DNA of 64,000 nucleotides, taken from positions 161,090,212-161,154,211 of the forward strand of contig OZ024743.1 in assembly GCA_964016885.1 (NCBI GenBank), written 5' to 3'. A model generated the notes under the pieces. That model had not been told where the DNA came from and ran no database searches. It saw only the letters and a list, made by a program, of their open reading frames with translations. This document shows positions 10,241-21,636 of this stretch, piece after piece. The DNA is from Eledone cirrhosa (lineage: Eukaryota > Mollusca > Cephalopoda > Octopoda > Eledonidae). Each line of letters begins with the position of its first letter. Within the stretch, counting starts at the first letter, position 1. Made by a program: the position numbers and the translations under genes.

Positions 10241-12278
10241 AGCCAGGTCCATACACGACAATCTCCACCTCATGCGATACATCATAGAGAGGGTAGGGTG
10301 TAAACCTGGCTTCGGTGGGGCGCTGATCAATTTAGATAAATCGAAAGCATTCGATAGGGTCGACCATCGGTATCTGGAGTTTGTCCTCAAAGCAGCTGGC
10401 TTCGGCCCTGTCTTCAGAAGCTGGATCGCTGCAATGCACAGCGGCACACGCTCGGTGGTCAAGGTTAATGGCCACCTCTCAAAACCATTTCGGCTCTCCA
10501 GATCGGTCCGTCAAGTGTGCCTTCTCTCTCTTCCCTTCTGTACGTATTGACTCTCGAGCTTTACTGCGGAAGCTGGAGCTGTTGCAGGGCATCCCGTTCG
10601 AACCGGGACGTGGAAAGGCGGTGTCGGCTTATGCGGACGACATCACCGTGATGGTGTCGAACACCTCAGAAATCGAGGTGGTCGGCACCTTATTGAAGGA
10701 ATATGAAAGGTTGACAGGAGCCAAACTTAACCCGTAAAAGTCGGTGGGCTTGAAGCTCGGAACCTGGAGAGGCAAGCCCATGCCGTCCAACAGCGTCGTT
10801 AGGTGCTGGACGGACGGACCGGTAAAGTTGCTCGGGGTTTGGTTCGGACCAGACCTCCATGTGGAAAAGAATTGGGACGAGCTAACGAGCAGAGTAGCCA
10901 GTCTCACACAAAAATGGGCTGGGAGGAAGCTACCACTGAAAGGTCGCGCGGAGGTAGCGAATGCGTACATGGCGTCCGTCATCTACTACCGCCTGACCGT
11001 CGTGCCTTGCCCCTGTCCGCGCCTCGTCAAGTTGGAACGGCTCCTCTTCAAATTCTTGTGGAGGGGACAAGTTCCGTTGGTGAGGCGGTCCATCTGCTGC
11101 CAGCACCCTCTACGCGGAGGGCTGGGCATGCCGTGGCTAATGATGCGCAGACATGCGTTGAGGCTGCGACATCTCCAGATATTCTGCCTCAACAGTGAAC
11201 AGGTGTGGTCGCCGTTTATCAGACGGGCCTTTCTGCAGTTCATTTCTTTGACTGAGCTGCAGTCCTGGGTCAAGAAGAGACCGAGTCTGGGTGACTGGCA
11301 CCTGGAATGTTGCCAGGCACTCACTGCCCTCTACCAAGCAGGCAATGCAATCAGTGGAACTTCCACTCTCGAGTTCTATAGAGGATTAGTGGTGGGCAAG
11401 TGCGATGACGCACTCGGAGAAGCTTTGGCCTCGACGAAGTCGAACTGACGAGTCTGTACCGGAGGACTTTCGAGCCGGGGACGATGGACAATTTCCAGAA
11501 ATCCCTCGCTTGGCAGTGCTACGGGGGAGCACTGCCGGTTCGGGATAAACTCTACAGGCACAGAAGTGCTGTCAGACGGACCTGCCCAAGATGCGCACAG
11601 AACGACGAAACCGTTCTGCACGCACTTGTCCAATGTCCGTGCATTACTGACTTGTGGAGTTATGTCGAACAGCTACTGTCGGGTGTGGAACGAATCCGGC
11701 TATCGCCCGAGTCCATAGTGATGATCGACCCGCTGCCTTCCTTAGGTCAGGAAGAGCAGGAAATTTTCCTCTGTCTGGTGGCAGTTGCGAAAGAGGTTAT
11801 ATGGTGGACGAGGTTAAAAGGACTGAAGACAGACACTTTTCTCTTCGCCCAATCCCTCATCAACATCTTCAAGTTTCACCTGGAAAGGAAGGTGAGGGTG
11901 GAGAGAGAATTGCTGCCCCCCAGTACATTTGCTAAAAGGTGGATGAATGTGGCGAGAATGGCTCGTGTGAATGGGCCTACTCTGACCATGCGCCTATAGG
12001 CTAGCTAACTTGAGGAGAGGGGTGCTCTCCCTTGGTGCCCTAGAAGCGCAGGGTGGTTCAGGATTGGTGGAGTACCCGAGTCACCCCAGGGTCGTCTACC
12101 CCCTATCGGGGAATTTATTTTGTTATATTTATGCATAGTTTATTTAATATTTTTATATCTTCATTGTTAAATTAGTCTTGCCGTTGTGCACTTTTACTCG
12201 ACCTTATTGTAAAGCCCCACTGTCCCTGTCTTTGTATTGTCCCCTACATCTCGGACCTTGTGGCTAATAAATGAAAGA
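10241..12278 (+). pseudogene. Tx1-like LINE ORF2, 5'-truncated copy 1
   Basis: A 5'-truncated Tx1/L1-group LINE. It begins in the RT (DNLHLMRYIIER-like), with GALINLDKSKAFDRVDHRYL (motif A, about 10317), then a frameshift near 10515. The catalytic YADD at 10630-10641 is intact. A stop at 10736-10738 precedes the thumb/C-terminal block VKLLGVWFGPDLHVEKNW, SRAEVANAY-like (GRAEVANAYMASVIYY) and CQHPLRGGLGMPWLMMR. Another frameshift near 11440 precedes a zinc-binding CPRCAQNDETVLHALVQC (about 11582) and the end at 11997-11999. The roughly 280-bp 3' UTR ends GTGGCTAATAAATGAAAG, shared with the copies at 18.5 and 48.2 kb. A SINE starts immediately after. Confidence 0.85.
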
Positions 12279-12476
12279 ATTGGCAGTATCGGTAGAGGGT
12301 CGGACGCCATGCTTTGACGCATAGAATTACGGCCCTTGCCATTCTGAGTTCAAATCCCGCCGAGGTTAACTTTGCCTTTCATCCTTACGAGGTCGATAAA
12401 ATAAAGTACCAGTAATACACTGGGTTAAGTTCTGGCCTTGTGCCAAAGGTAGAAACAATTATTATCATTATTATTG
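12279..12476 (+). mobile_element. tRNA-derived SINE (OK type)
   Basis: Forward copy starting in the tRNA-like head (GGCAGTATCGGTAGAG), box B-like GAGTTCAAATCCCGCC, the TTTGCCTTTCATCCTTACGA and AAAGTACCAGTAATACACTG core, the CTGGCCTTGTGCC tail, then an ATT-rich tail. It sits flush on the 3' end of Tx1 copy 1. Confidence 0.9.
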
Positions 12477-12480
12477 TTTT

Positions 12481-12600
12481 TCCTTTTCGTTCAGTATTGT
12501 TTCCGATATATGCCGAGTATCTTCCTGACACCTAGGGCAAATAAATTCACTGTATACATTGGCAAGCGAGTTAATACACCACATTGATTATAATTTACAG
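12481..12600. repeat. dispersed repeat R1, copy a
   Basis: About 120 bp containing TATGCCGAGTATCTTCCTGA and ACCTAGGGCAAATAAATTCA. A second copy lies at 18623-18745. Both follow an ATT-rich tract downstream of a Tx1 3' end. Family unknown. Confidence 0.75.
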
Positions 12601-12603
12601 CTT

Positions 12604-12604
12604 T

Positions 12605-12667
<63 letters not shown>
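12604..12667. repeat. (TA)n microsatellite
   Basis: TA run bordering the left edge of the nested palindrome; a matching run (13651-13718) borders the right edge. Confidence 0.9.
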
Positions 12668-12670
<3 letters not shown>

Positions 12671-12671
<1 letters not shown>

Positions 12672-13646
12672 AAGTATGTATGTATACGTACATACATATA
12701 TGTATACAGACGTACAGTAGCATGTATATATATATATATATATATATACATATATACATACAGGCACACATATATATATGTACGTATCAGTTTAGCGAAC
12801 ATTTATTATAATGTCCGCTTTGTTCGTTTGTAAACAAACGGACAGCCTGATTTATGCCGTACGGTGTTAAGGCAACCACGTCACCTTTTTGTTCAACACT
12901 GACACAGGAACGATGTACTAGTTTCAAGCTTGTTAGCTATCGTCAGCACCGTATACCCTTCTGCCAGATGGTTGAACGTTCGAAAGTATATACTTTCCTT
13001 ATGAAAATTAACGGCTGAGCAGCCGAATTTGCATATCGAGTGAGTTCAGTCGGCCAGGCGTACCGAAAACGATAAAATGGAATAGAATGAAATGAAATTT
13101 CATTTCTCACTCTTAGTACGGCACTTACTTAAATGTAAGTATGTATGTATACGTACATACATATATGTATACAGACGTACAGTAGCATGTATATATGTAT
13201 ATATATACATATATACATACAGGCACACATATATATATGTACGTATCAGTTTAGCGAACATTTATTATAATGTTCGCTTTGTTCGTTTGTAAACAATGGC
13301 AGAAGGGTATACGGTGCTGACGATAGCTAACAAGCTTGAAACTAGTACATCGTTCCTGTGTCAGTGTTGAACAAAAAGGTGACGTGGTTGCCTTAACACC
13401 GTACGGCATAAATCAGGCTGTCCGTTTGTTTACAAACGAACAAAGCGAACATTATAATAAATGTTCGCTAAACTGATACGTACATATATATATATGTGTG
13501 CCTGTATGTATATATGTATATATATATATATATATACATGCTACTGTACGTCTGTATACATATATGTATGTACGCATACATACATACTTACATTTAAGTA
13601 AGTGCCGTACTAAGAGTGAGAAATGAAATTTCATTTCATTCTATTC

Positions 13647-13652
<6 letters not shown>
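12671..13652. repeat. nested palindrome / fold-back complex
   Basis: Two inverted-repeat systems share one right-hand side. The long arms at 12671-12966 and 13297-13590 are near-perfect reverse complements of about 295 bp, starting TAAGTATGTATGTATACGTA and ending at CCGTATACCCTTCTGCCA. A second inner arm at 13074-13296 (from AAAATGGAATAGAATGAAAT) is the reverse complement of about 13430-13652. Thus the block with CAGTTTAGCGAACATTTATT occurs twice forward and once reversed. The spacer 12967-13073 is unique. No coding capacity is evident. The (TA)n borders and palindromic form suggest a fold-back or MITE-like element with secondary inverted duplication. Confidence 0.85.

Positions 13653-13718
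<66 letters not shown>
13651..13718. repeat. (TA)n microsatellite
   Basis: Right border of the nested palindrome. Confidence 0.9.
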
Positions 13719-13719
<1 letters not shown>

Positions 13720-13721
<2 letters not shown>

Positions 13722-14100
13722 GAGGTTATATTTAATTTGTTCGGCTTCAACAAGCTTAATAATTTTTATAACTGATATAAAGTGTTCTCTCTCCCTCACA
13801 TATTACCTTCTTCCAACAGTTTAATTTACATAAATCGTTATCGTTTCAACCTTTCGGACACTCATTTCCATACTCAATCATAATTTTCTATCACCCTCAA
13901 TAAATGTAATATCTCCACTATCCAGGAAGCTCCAACCGTTAAGGTTGTTTTTTTTCAGGGTATGTCAATATTTATTTATAAAGCAAATCTGTATTGTATT
14001 TTATCTGATGAAAGCGCGCCATAATTTGCTTTGGTGGCCCTTGAAATATGTATATTAAAATAAATATGGTTTTATAAATATAGTTTCCATTTGTTAATAT
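13720..14100. other. AT-rich interval without recognisable gene
   Basis: No family recognised. Confidence 0.35.
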
Positions 14101-14150
14101 ATTGTATATATATATATATATATATTATTATTATTATTATAATATATATT

Positions 14151-14264
14151 TGACTTTGCCTTTCATCCTTACGGGGTCGATAAAATAAAGTACCAGTAAT
14201 GCACTGGGTAATTGCTGGCCTTGTGCCTAAAGTAGAAACAATTATTATTATTATTATTATTATT
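14151..14264 (+). mobile_element. SINE (OK type), head missing
   Basis: Begins at TGACTTTGCCTTTCATCCTT and continues GGTCGATAAAATAAAGTACC, CTGGCCTTGTGCCTAAAG, ending in (ATT)n. The tRNA-like head is absent, so it is 5'-truncated. Confidence 0.85.
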
Positions 14265-14401
14265 GGTCTGTTCGGGTGTCTTTTTGCACACTCCCTGTAA
14301 GTCGCTTTATTTACCTGTTATAATTATTTGTTGTTAAATTTTTCTTGTTGTGTAAGGGATATAAGCCCTTTGACTTTGCCCTGTGAAGGGGAAAGTATAA
14401 T

Positions 14402-14423
14402 ATTTGGGCCTTTTGGCCCAAAT
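14402..14423. repeat. 9-bp-arm hairpin at the Tx1 copy 2 leader
   Basis: ATTTGGGCC, TTTT, GGCCCAAAT: a perfect hairpin just upstream of the ORF1 remnant. The reverse-strand Tx1 copy has a comparable hairpin in its leader (51198-51226). Confidence 0.6.
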
Positions 14424-14578
14424 GTTTGAACATTTTACTTTTAAAAATTGCACCTCAGCAATATGTCTGCTGTCGCGTGACAACGGCGTAAAAGTTGAGA
14501 GGAGGGTTAGTGAAATTCATACAACAAATACCACCACAAACAACGTGAACAAAGATAACAACACTGAGAACACTCATT

Positions 14579-15246
14579 TTGAAAAAGATTACCGCACCAA
14601 CTACAACAATAACAGCGTCAACCAAAATACAGACAACAGAAAAAGGTGACAACAAATGCAACAACGATATTAACACCACTAACAAGAAAATAAACAACAA
14701 CAACACCAACAGCAACAATACAAATTGCACTGAAAACAACACCAACGGTGGCACCAAAAACACAACCAACTACAACAGTGATAACAGCAACAACACCAAC
14801 AACACCGTTTGTAGCAGTAGCAAGAGCAACAGAACCAACAACAAGACCAGTAGCAGCAGTAACAGCAGCAATAATGGTTCCGCTGAAAAAGGGGCCACTT
14901 CTTTCGCAGGTGTGGCCCGAAATATAGAGACAGTGCTAGTCGCGGAGGAGTAGATGGCAGTCGCAAGAGCCATGGTGACAAGAAATGACAATAGAGTTAC
15001 CATGAAACCTCCACCCGATTTTTTCAAAGACCAGTAGCTGCGCACGGGGAATTACCGCACCGTAAGCAAAATGTCACATCGGGTGGAGAGAGCCACAGCA
15101 GTTCAAATCCAAAAGGCCTTGTGGTGCGTCTGGGCACGCAAAACCTGCATCACCCGAGGCAAAAAGTACGCCACAGTAGACGTACTTTTCGCCACCCGCC
15201 AAGAGGCAAAGTTTCACTCTTTGGAAACCCTAAAGAGTGACGTCTA
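14579..15246 (+). pseudogene. Tx1-like ORF1 N-terminal part
   Basis: An Asn/Thr/Ser-rich low-complexity N terminus (AAC repeat at nucleotide level) leads to GATSFAGVARNIETVLVAEE, matching the position of GFFAQTVQ in the reverse-strand copy. After stops at 14951-14953 and about 15035 the same frame continues MSHRVERATAVQIQKALWCV and GKKYATVDVLFATRQEAKFH, then a stop at 15244-15246. ORF1 proteins of L1/Tx1 elements bind the element RNA. The frame then runs on into the endonuclease without a shift, so ORF1 and ORF2 fragments are fused in frame apart from stops. Confidence 0.65.
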
Positions 15247-15259
15247 GAGACCGTTCTTG

Positions 15260-18200
15260 GTTTCTTTAGTGTTAGAGGGCGACTGGAACGGTATCTTAGA
15301 TGCACGCTGGGATTATGTGGGGCTAGTAGACAGGACAGGAGGGTGTAAAAGCCTCAACAACCTGCTCAGACGTTTTGAAATGTCTGACAGGAATCGACTG
15401 GATTATCCGAATGTGCCAATGTGGACATGGGCAAACCGCATCGGGTCATCCAGATCGTATTTAGATAGGGTATTCTGTAGGGAAACATATAAGGCTAGCT
15501 TAGGTTGTCCACAATTTAAAGTAGTCGACTACACTAACCACAAATTTGAGATCTATGAAGTTGACTTAGATAGACTCCATAGGCAAGGGCCCGGCTACTG
15601 GAAGCTGAACCCGCGTTTCCGGCGCGAAAATCTTACAGAGACCGGATTAGCGAATTAGTTAAGCGTCCGTTGACGGGTCCGATCGTCAACAACAGGTGGT
15701 GGTTTACCCTGAAAAGGGCTATTAGAGTAGAATCGATAAAGTTTAGCAAAGGAGTAGTGATAGAGGAAAATAGAGTAGAGAGAGAGTTAGTTAGAAAGCT
15801 AGAAGAGGCGTTTAGGACAGGCATCGCAACCGACGTGCTTGCGGCGAGATTGGCACTAGACCAATTCTTCAACGCAAAGCATGAAAGCTGCGTTGTCAGA
15901 GCTAGAGCGCGTACTCTAAGACACGAGTTGAAGAAAGCCGTTCAATGGGCCGGGGTGGTGGAGGCGCGATGTGGCCACAAGTCCACAATTCGGTCTTTGC
16001 CTGATCAAAACGGGCGCATGTTGCTCGAACCCGAGCAGATGGTGCGGCTTTTCAACAGCACTTTGCTCAATTGTTCGGGAGAGGCGGGGGCCCGGATCGG
16101 AATATGGACTTCGGTGCATATCTCGACGGACTGCTGCGGCTCTCGAAGACTGCAGCGCAGTGCTGCGAAAAGCCGATAACAGCAGGTGAAATACGGGAAG
16201 CGATGTCTGACTGCACGAGAGGTAAATCGCCAGGTTTGGATGGTCTTCCCTACGAGCTTTATGCTAATATGCCAGACTTGTTCGGCGACCTCTTGGCAGA
16301 TGTCCACTGCAACTGGCAGCAGAACGGGAGCATTCCCAGTATTGTGAGCCGGGGAGCGATGGCACTCCTGAGAAAAGACCCGAACAAGGGGGAATTTAGA
16401 GACGACTTCAGGCCCATAACTCTGCTAAAAGCAGAGTTTAAAATTTTGGCCAAGGTGTTAGCAAAGTGATTGGCGCTTTTCATCTGTGATCTGGTGGGAG
16501 AGGCGCAGACATATGCCATTCTGGACAGATCCATTCACGACAACCTCCATCTCATGCGATACATCATAGAGAGGGTGGTTACGGAACATGGCACGGGTGG
16601 GGCCCTAATCAACTTGGATCAATCTAAAGCATTTGATAGGGTCGACCATCGGTACCTGGCTGCGGTATTCGAGGCGGCCGGCTTCGGGCCCGTTTTTAGG
16701 GGCTGGATCGCTGCGATGCACAGCGACATCTGCTCGATTGTGAATGTGATTGGTCACCTGTCGCAGCCTTTCATCATCATGCGCTCGGTCCGCCAGGGTT
16801 CCCTCCTCTCGTCCCTCTTGTACGTACTGGCCCTCGAGTTGTTACTGCACAAATTGGAGATGATGAGGGAGGTTCACTCGAACTGAGATACGGGAGATTC
16901 GTTTCAGCTTACGCCGACGACGTCACCGTGGTGGTGTCGAGCACCAAACACGTCCAGAGGCTCGGCATCGCTCTCAAGGAATACGAAGCGGTGGGAGGAG
17001 CAAAGATAAACCAGGAAAGGTCGGTAGGCTTGCAACTCGGCACCTGGATAGGCAAGTCCATGCCGTCCGACAGCGTCGTGGGGCGCTGGACGAAAGGACC
17101 GGTGAAATTGCTCGGGGTCTGGTTCGGTCTGGACCTCCAGATGGAGAAAAACTGGAGCGAGGTCACAAGCAGGGTGCCCTCTCTCACTCAGACATGGGCC
17201 GAGAGGAGGCTGTCTCTGAAAAGTCGGGCGGAGGTGGCGAATGCGTACATAGCGTCCGTCATCTGCTACCACCTGACCGTCGTACCTTGCCTCCGCCCAA
17301 CTCTGACCAAAATGGAGCGCCTTCTCTTCCGCTTTTTGTGGAAAGGACGTTCTCCCATGGACAGACGATCCATTTGCTGTCAACACCCGTTGTGTGGAGG
17401 ACTAGGCATACCATGGCTGATGATGTGCAAACATGCGCTGAGGCTGCGACATCTCTGGTGTTTCCTTGACGGTGAACAGGTGTGGTCGCCGTTTGCCAGA
17501 CGCGCTTTTTCCCAGCTCGTTTCCTTGACGGAGCTGCAGTCCTGGATCAGGAAAAGACCGAGGGATAGCGCTTGGAAGCTGGAATGTCACCAAGCGCTCA
17601 CCGCTCTCTACCAGCTGGGCACTAGTATCGGTGGAACATCCACCTCGGCGTTCCATAGAGGGCTAGTCGAGGGAAAGAGCGACGACGTTCTCGGGGAGAC
17701 CCTGGGCATCGAAGACGAACAGCTGTTCGCTCTCTTCAAGAGAACTTTCAGACCAGGGCCTATGGATAACTTCCAGAAATCCCTGGCCTGGCAGTGCTTC
17801 CGGGGAGCGTTGCCGGTTCGGGATTAGCTCTAAAGGAACGGAGGTGCTGTCAGCCGAGCCTGTCCGAGATGCGCGCAGGACGACGAAACCGTCCTGCACG
17901 CACTCGCTCAGTGCCCGAGGATTGCTGACTTGTGGAGCTATGTCGAACAGCTGCTGTCGCGTGTAGGACGGATCCGGTTATCGACTGAGTCCATTGTGCA
18001 GATAGCTCTGTGATCCTCCTTTAAAGAGGAGGAAGGGCAGGCAGTTTTCATGTACCTGGTGGCCATGGCGAAATAGATTGTGTGGTGGACAAGGTTGAAA
18101 GCGTTGAATACGGACACTTTCCTCTCCGGCGAATCCCTGATAAACTTTTTTAAGTTTCACTTGAAGAGGAAAATCAGGGTGGAGAGGCAAGTGCTATCTT

Positions 18201-18280
18201 CTAGTAAGTTTGTTGAAAGGTGGGTGAAAATGGCGAGTCTGCTCCGAGTGAACGGGCCCGCTCTGAGTATACGCCTGTAG
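15260..18280 (+). pseudogene. Tx1-like LINE ORF2 copy 2 (EN-RT)
   Basis: Endonuclease second half: LEGDWNGILDARWDYVGLVD (catalytic D/N), SSRSYLDRVFCRETYK and VVDYTNHKFEI in place of SDH. A frameshift occurs near 15620 and linker VNNRWWFTLKRAIRVESIKF follows. RT: TAGEIREAMSDCTRGKSPGL, FRPITLLKAEFKILAKVLAK (stop 16467), GGALINLDQSKAFDRVDHRY, SVRQGSLLSSLLYVLALELL, then a frameshift and the intact YADD at 16910-16921. C-terminal block: LLGVWFGLDLQMEKNW, SRAEVANAYIASVICYH and CQHPLCGGLGIPWLMM, then a stop near 17826 and CPRCAQDDETVLHALAQC (CX2CX9HX4C zinc site). The end is at 18278-18280. At least four frameshifts or stops: inactive. Confidence 0.85.
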
Positions 18281-18544
18281 ACTGAGTAGTGGGAAAGGTG
18301 GGAGAGGGCGCTTGCCCTGGTGGTCAGGGTTGCCGTCGTCTTTTGTGTGGTTTTCACCACGAGTGACCCTCGGAGGTTTCCCTCTTCTTCGGGAATTTTT
18401 GTTGTTTGAATTTTTTTGGGATTTCTAGCCCGATTTTGTTATAACCTGTTTATACGACCAAAACCCACTTTGTATCATCTTGTACTGTTCTTTATGTCTC
18501 TAATGTTTTTCTTCATGTTAGCCCTTATGGCCAATAAAGAAACC

Positions 18545-18558
18545 ATTATTATTATTAA

Positions 18559-18613
<55 letters not shown>

Positions 18614-18630
18614 GTTATTATTTTTATTTT
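18545..18630. repeat. (ATT)n microsatellite
   Basis: About 25 ATT units directly after the Tx1 3' end. Confidence 0.9.
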
Positions 18631-18745
18631 CTTTCATTATTGTTTCTGAGATATATGCCGAGTGTCTTCCTGACACCTAGGGCAAATAAATTCACAGTGT
18701 GCATTAGTAAGCCAGTTAATACAGCACATTGATTATAATTATAAT
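18623..18745. repeat. dispersed repeat R1, copy b
   Basis: Matches 12481-12600 (ATATGCCGAGTGTCTTCCTG, GACACCTAGGGCAAATAAAT, ACAGCACATTGATTATAATT). Confidence 0.75.
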
Positions 18746-19290
18746 GTGGGTTAGGAAAAAGAAAGATAAAGAAAAGATGTTATGAAAGTGTATAAAGGAA
18801 ATTAAGATGTTTGAAGATCAGTCGAATTTGTTTGCTTTTGAGATGGAGGTATCCTCTAAAACATTTGTTCTTTGAATTCAAATGATTATTGTTAGAGTAG
18901 TATAGATTAAAGATAAAGCAAAACATTTTTGTTTTCACCCTAAACTGGAGCTTCTGAAACTGAGAATAAATATTTCAAAAAATTGATGTAAATATTTCAA
19001 AAAAAGTTACAACCAAATACTGCCTTTGAAAGACAGCAAGACATGGCGGTGGTACGAGAAGATATTCTTTTGAAATGTGCCAAGAAAATTACGTCATGAA
19101 GCGAGGAAAACAACTTTTTGCTAATGAAAAATAATATTTCTGCTATGAAAAAATCAGGAGACTAATATTCATTTTAGAATAGCCGAATGGTTTCCAACTA
19201 CCATACATGGAAAATCATGTCAATAAAAGTAAAATCATTAAACAATAAAAACTGCAGGAATTAATAAGAGTAAAAGTAAAAGTAATAATG
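18746..19290. other. AT-rich interval without recognisable gene
   Basis: Unassigned. A short repeated phrase AATATTTCAAAAAA occurs twice near 18966-19003. Confidence 0.35.
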
Positions 19291-19292
19291 AG

Positions 19293-19381
19293 AACATTAA
19301 TAGTATTGTTTTCGGATCTAGGCCGACCGGTGCGGATACATGCGTAAACGAAGATATAGTGAATAAAAATTATACATACAC
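19293..19381 (+). repeat. dispersed repeat R2, copy a
   Basis: About 90 bp containing GTTTTCGGATCTAG and GTAAACGAAGATATAGTG. Its reverse complement is at 31363-31467 with about 80% identity by eye. Family unknown. Confidence 0.65.
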
Positions 19382-19487
19382 GTATGTATACTCGCTCATA
19401 TACGCATATAATGTACACACACGCGTGCATATACATATATACACACGTATACATACATAAATATGCGCATACACCTACTTACAAATA

Positions 19488-19586
<99 letters not shown>

Positions 19587-19600
19587 TATATATATATATA
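19488..19600. repeat. (CA)n microsatellite
   Basis: About 46 CA units, then a short TA run. Confidence 0.95.
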
Positions 19601-20190
19601 ACAAGAAGTGTAAGTTAGGTTAAAATTAAATTCGTTTATTCATATTCGTTGCAATATATATTTCGGTGATAACCATTATTCGACAGTTTTGACCTCATCA
19701 GGCAGCTAGGACTTGGACAGAAAAAAACAGGGAAACAGATGATGGAATAAAGTTTACCTTGTTAATTCGTTAATATGCCAAGATCCGAAATGTAGCGTTG
19801 TTTATTCAAAGAACTGGTGGCATATGAACTAAAATGAACGAATTCGAGCATCCAAAGTGTATACCTTCCTCTCATTGGTCAAATACTATCTTAAGAGGTC
19901 AGTTGTTCTTGAAGCAGGTCAGCCTGCTGGGGTTGATTTTAACAATCAGCTATAATAACTGCACATGTTTTGGTCTAGTTGACCTATTTTACTATAATGG
20001 TGGTATTGTAAACAGGTCAGCCATTTTGCGGTAGTATTGTAGTTGCTAGTGAAGAATTCATGCGTGTAACCCGATATGGGTTCATCTGAGAGTGTGAAGA
20101 TTATCCATATCCTGATAGTAGGAGATGTTACAATTATAACTGTAGGTGTTAAATTCTATACGTGTAAAAATGTTTAAGTCTTACAAATTA
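19601..20190. other. unassigned interval, possible Penelope tail
   Basis: No coding signal. On the reverse strand there is CTGATGAGGTCAAAACTGTC (19682-19701), reminiscent of the CTGATGA-containing tails of Penelope-like elements. Three GGTCAG motifs fall within 19898-20020. Confidence 0.3.
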
Positions 20191-20269
20191 ATAAGTGTTA
20201 AAATTTATAATCGATATTTTAACATTTAGTACATACCAACAAATAGAAATCTACGTAACCCCGCACGTA

Positions 20270-20940
20270 TACACATATTTACATGCTTGCACACACACAC
20301 ACACACATACACTTACATCTATACATTCACATACATCTATACCTAAACATATCTGTGTACACATATATACAAACACACATACAAGTACATACAAACACAT
20401 ATGTTTATACGTACACACATACACAGACACACATGTACCCTTTGGAGGGGTGAGAAAAGAAATAATAGGTACGTCTTATTTATTTATCACTGTTAGTACT
20501 GACTTTTGTGCGTGAAAGGGGTTGGGTTTGAGGTAGCTTGTACTTGGGAGAACTGGATCACGGCCCGGGGGTGGATGGTGAAGTCTGGTGGTCGGAAATG
20601 TGGGGTACATGGAGACACCCAGGGTATGACCCTGCCAACGCATATTATCTCGCTAATTAGCTAGTGGCGATTTTCTTGGGTCAGAACTAAGGAAGTTAGA
20701 ATGAAGGGTGAATGCACTTCGTTGAGTGCTCTAACCTGCATACTGAAGTATCGGAAAGCAACCAACACATACACACACACATATATGTGTGTGTATGTAT
20801 ATACATACACATACGCATACATATATATATATATATGTACACATATACATATATATGCATATATATATACACATATATATACACACATATACATATCTAT
20901 ACATATATACACATACATACACAAACATACATACATAGAT
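20270..20940. repeat. CA/CATA/TA microsatellites around a unique core
   Basis: Low-complexity CACATA tracts at about 20270-20435 and 20762-20941 flank a unique 300-bp core. Part of the core (about 20560-20680, ...ATGTGGGGTACATGGAG... and AGCTAGTGGCG) loosely resembles the leader of the RTE at 3199-3380. Confidence 0.55.
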
Positions 20941-20941
20941 A

Positions 20942-21355
20942 CATGGTGGCTGCCAACTCGTTTTCGAATACGGCCACTACTTTATATCCATGTAGGAGAA
21001 CCCCTACCGATGCGCTGAACGAGTGTGACTTTTTAGTCCAGCCAGCGAATTGAAAACTCTGGTACAAACACTACACCTGTGACAATTATTGACACATAGT
21101 GCTGGGCCCATGGTACCATGTGACGACAAGTGCAGAGAGATCTCCAGATATAAAGCAATGCCTGTGTCGTGAAGCTTTTATAGTGAGCAAAGGCACTGCA
21201 CAAAGCCAGTCCCACTCTCTTAACCAAGATGATATTTACCAAAAAGAAGAACAAATCAACATCATTGGATACCATCAGGGTTGCAGGTGATATATCAGAG
21301 TTTTCCTTCTCCTAGAATTCTGCCTTGTCAAAAGCTAAGGGGTCATCTCTCCCGG
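20942..21355 (-). repeat. family A repeat, copy A1
   Basis: Sense strand is minus. The last codons of a C2H2-finger frame ([24 protein letters not shown] in this family, ending in a stop) are followed by a short tail and CCATG(TATG)n. On the plus strand it starts CATGGTGGCTGCCAACTCGT and includes AAGCAATGCCTGTG and CAGTCCCACTCTCTTAACCA. Copies recur at 30.67, 34.42, 37.08 and 37.31 kb. CATA arrays lie on both sides. Confidence 0.85.
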
Positions 21356-21468
21356 ATACATACATACATACATACATACATACATACATACATACATACA
21401 TACATACATACACACATACATACATACATACATACATACATACACACATACATACATACATACATACA

Positions 21469-21502
<34 letters not shown>

Positions 21503-21508
21503 CATACA
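21356..21508. repeat. (CATA)n array
   Basis: About 38 units; separates repeat A1 from R4-like element 1. Confidence 0.95.
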
Positions 21509-21636
21509 ATGGCGACCGTTGTGGTCAGTGTCCGATAATTGGACGTGTGTAATTACGGCTTACATGAAGGCAACATACCATATATTGGAAAAAGTTGAGC
21601 TACATTACGCGGTAAGATTACATACAATAATTCTAC

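Larger units (their letters stand above)
14404..18544 (+). mobile_element. Tx1-like LINE copy 2 (longest, internally deleted)
   Basis: Contains an ORF1 N-terminal part, an abrupt switch into the endonuclease, then most of ORF2 and a 3' UTR ending ATGGCCAATAAAGAAACC directly before an (ATT)n array. The start is set at the first ATG after the leader hairpin; the true 5' end is uncertain. Compared with a full Tx1-like LINE it lacks the ORF1 zinc knuckle and the first part of the endonuclease. Confidence 0.75.

Noticed and set aside
20560..20680. Leader of a second RTE element
   Set aside because: Only loose similarity to 3199-3380, and no endonuclease or RT follows.
21312..21538. Long Met-Tyr-Val-Cys and Thr-Tyr-Ile-His reading frames (also at 25585-26069, 37223-37447, 37744-37992)
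   Set aside because: Direct translations of (CATA)n in different frames; no coding meaning.
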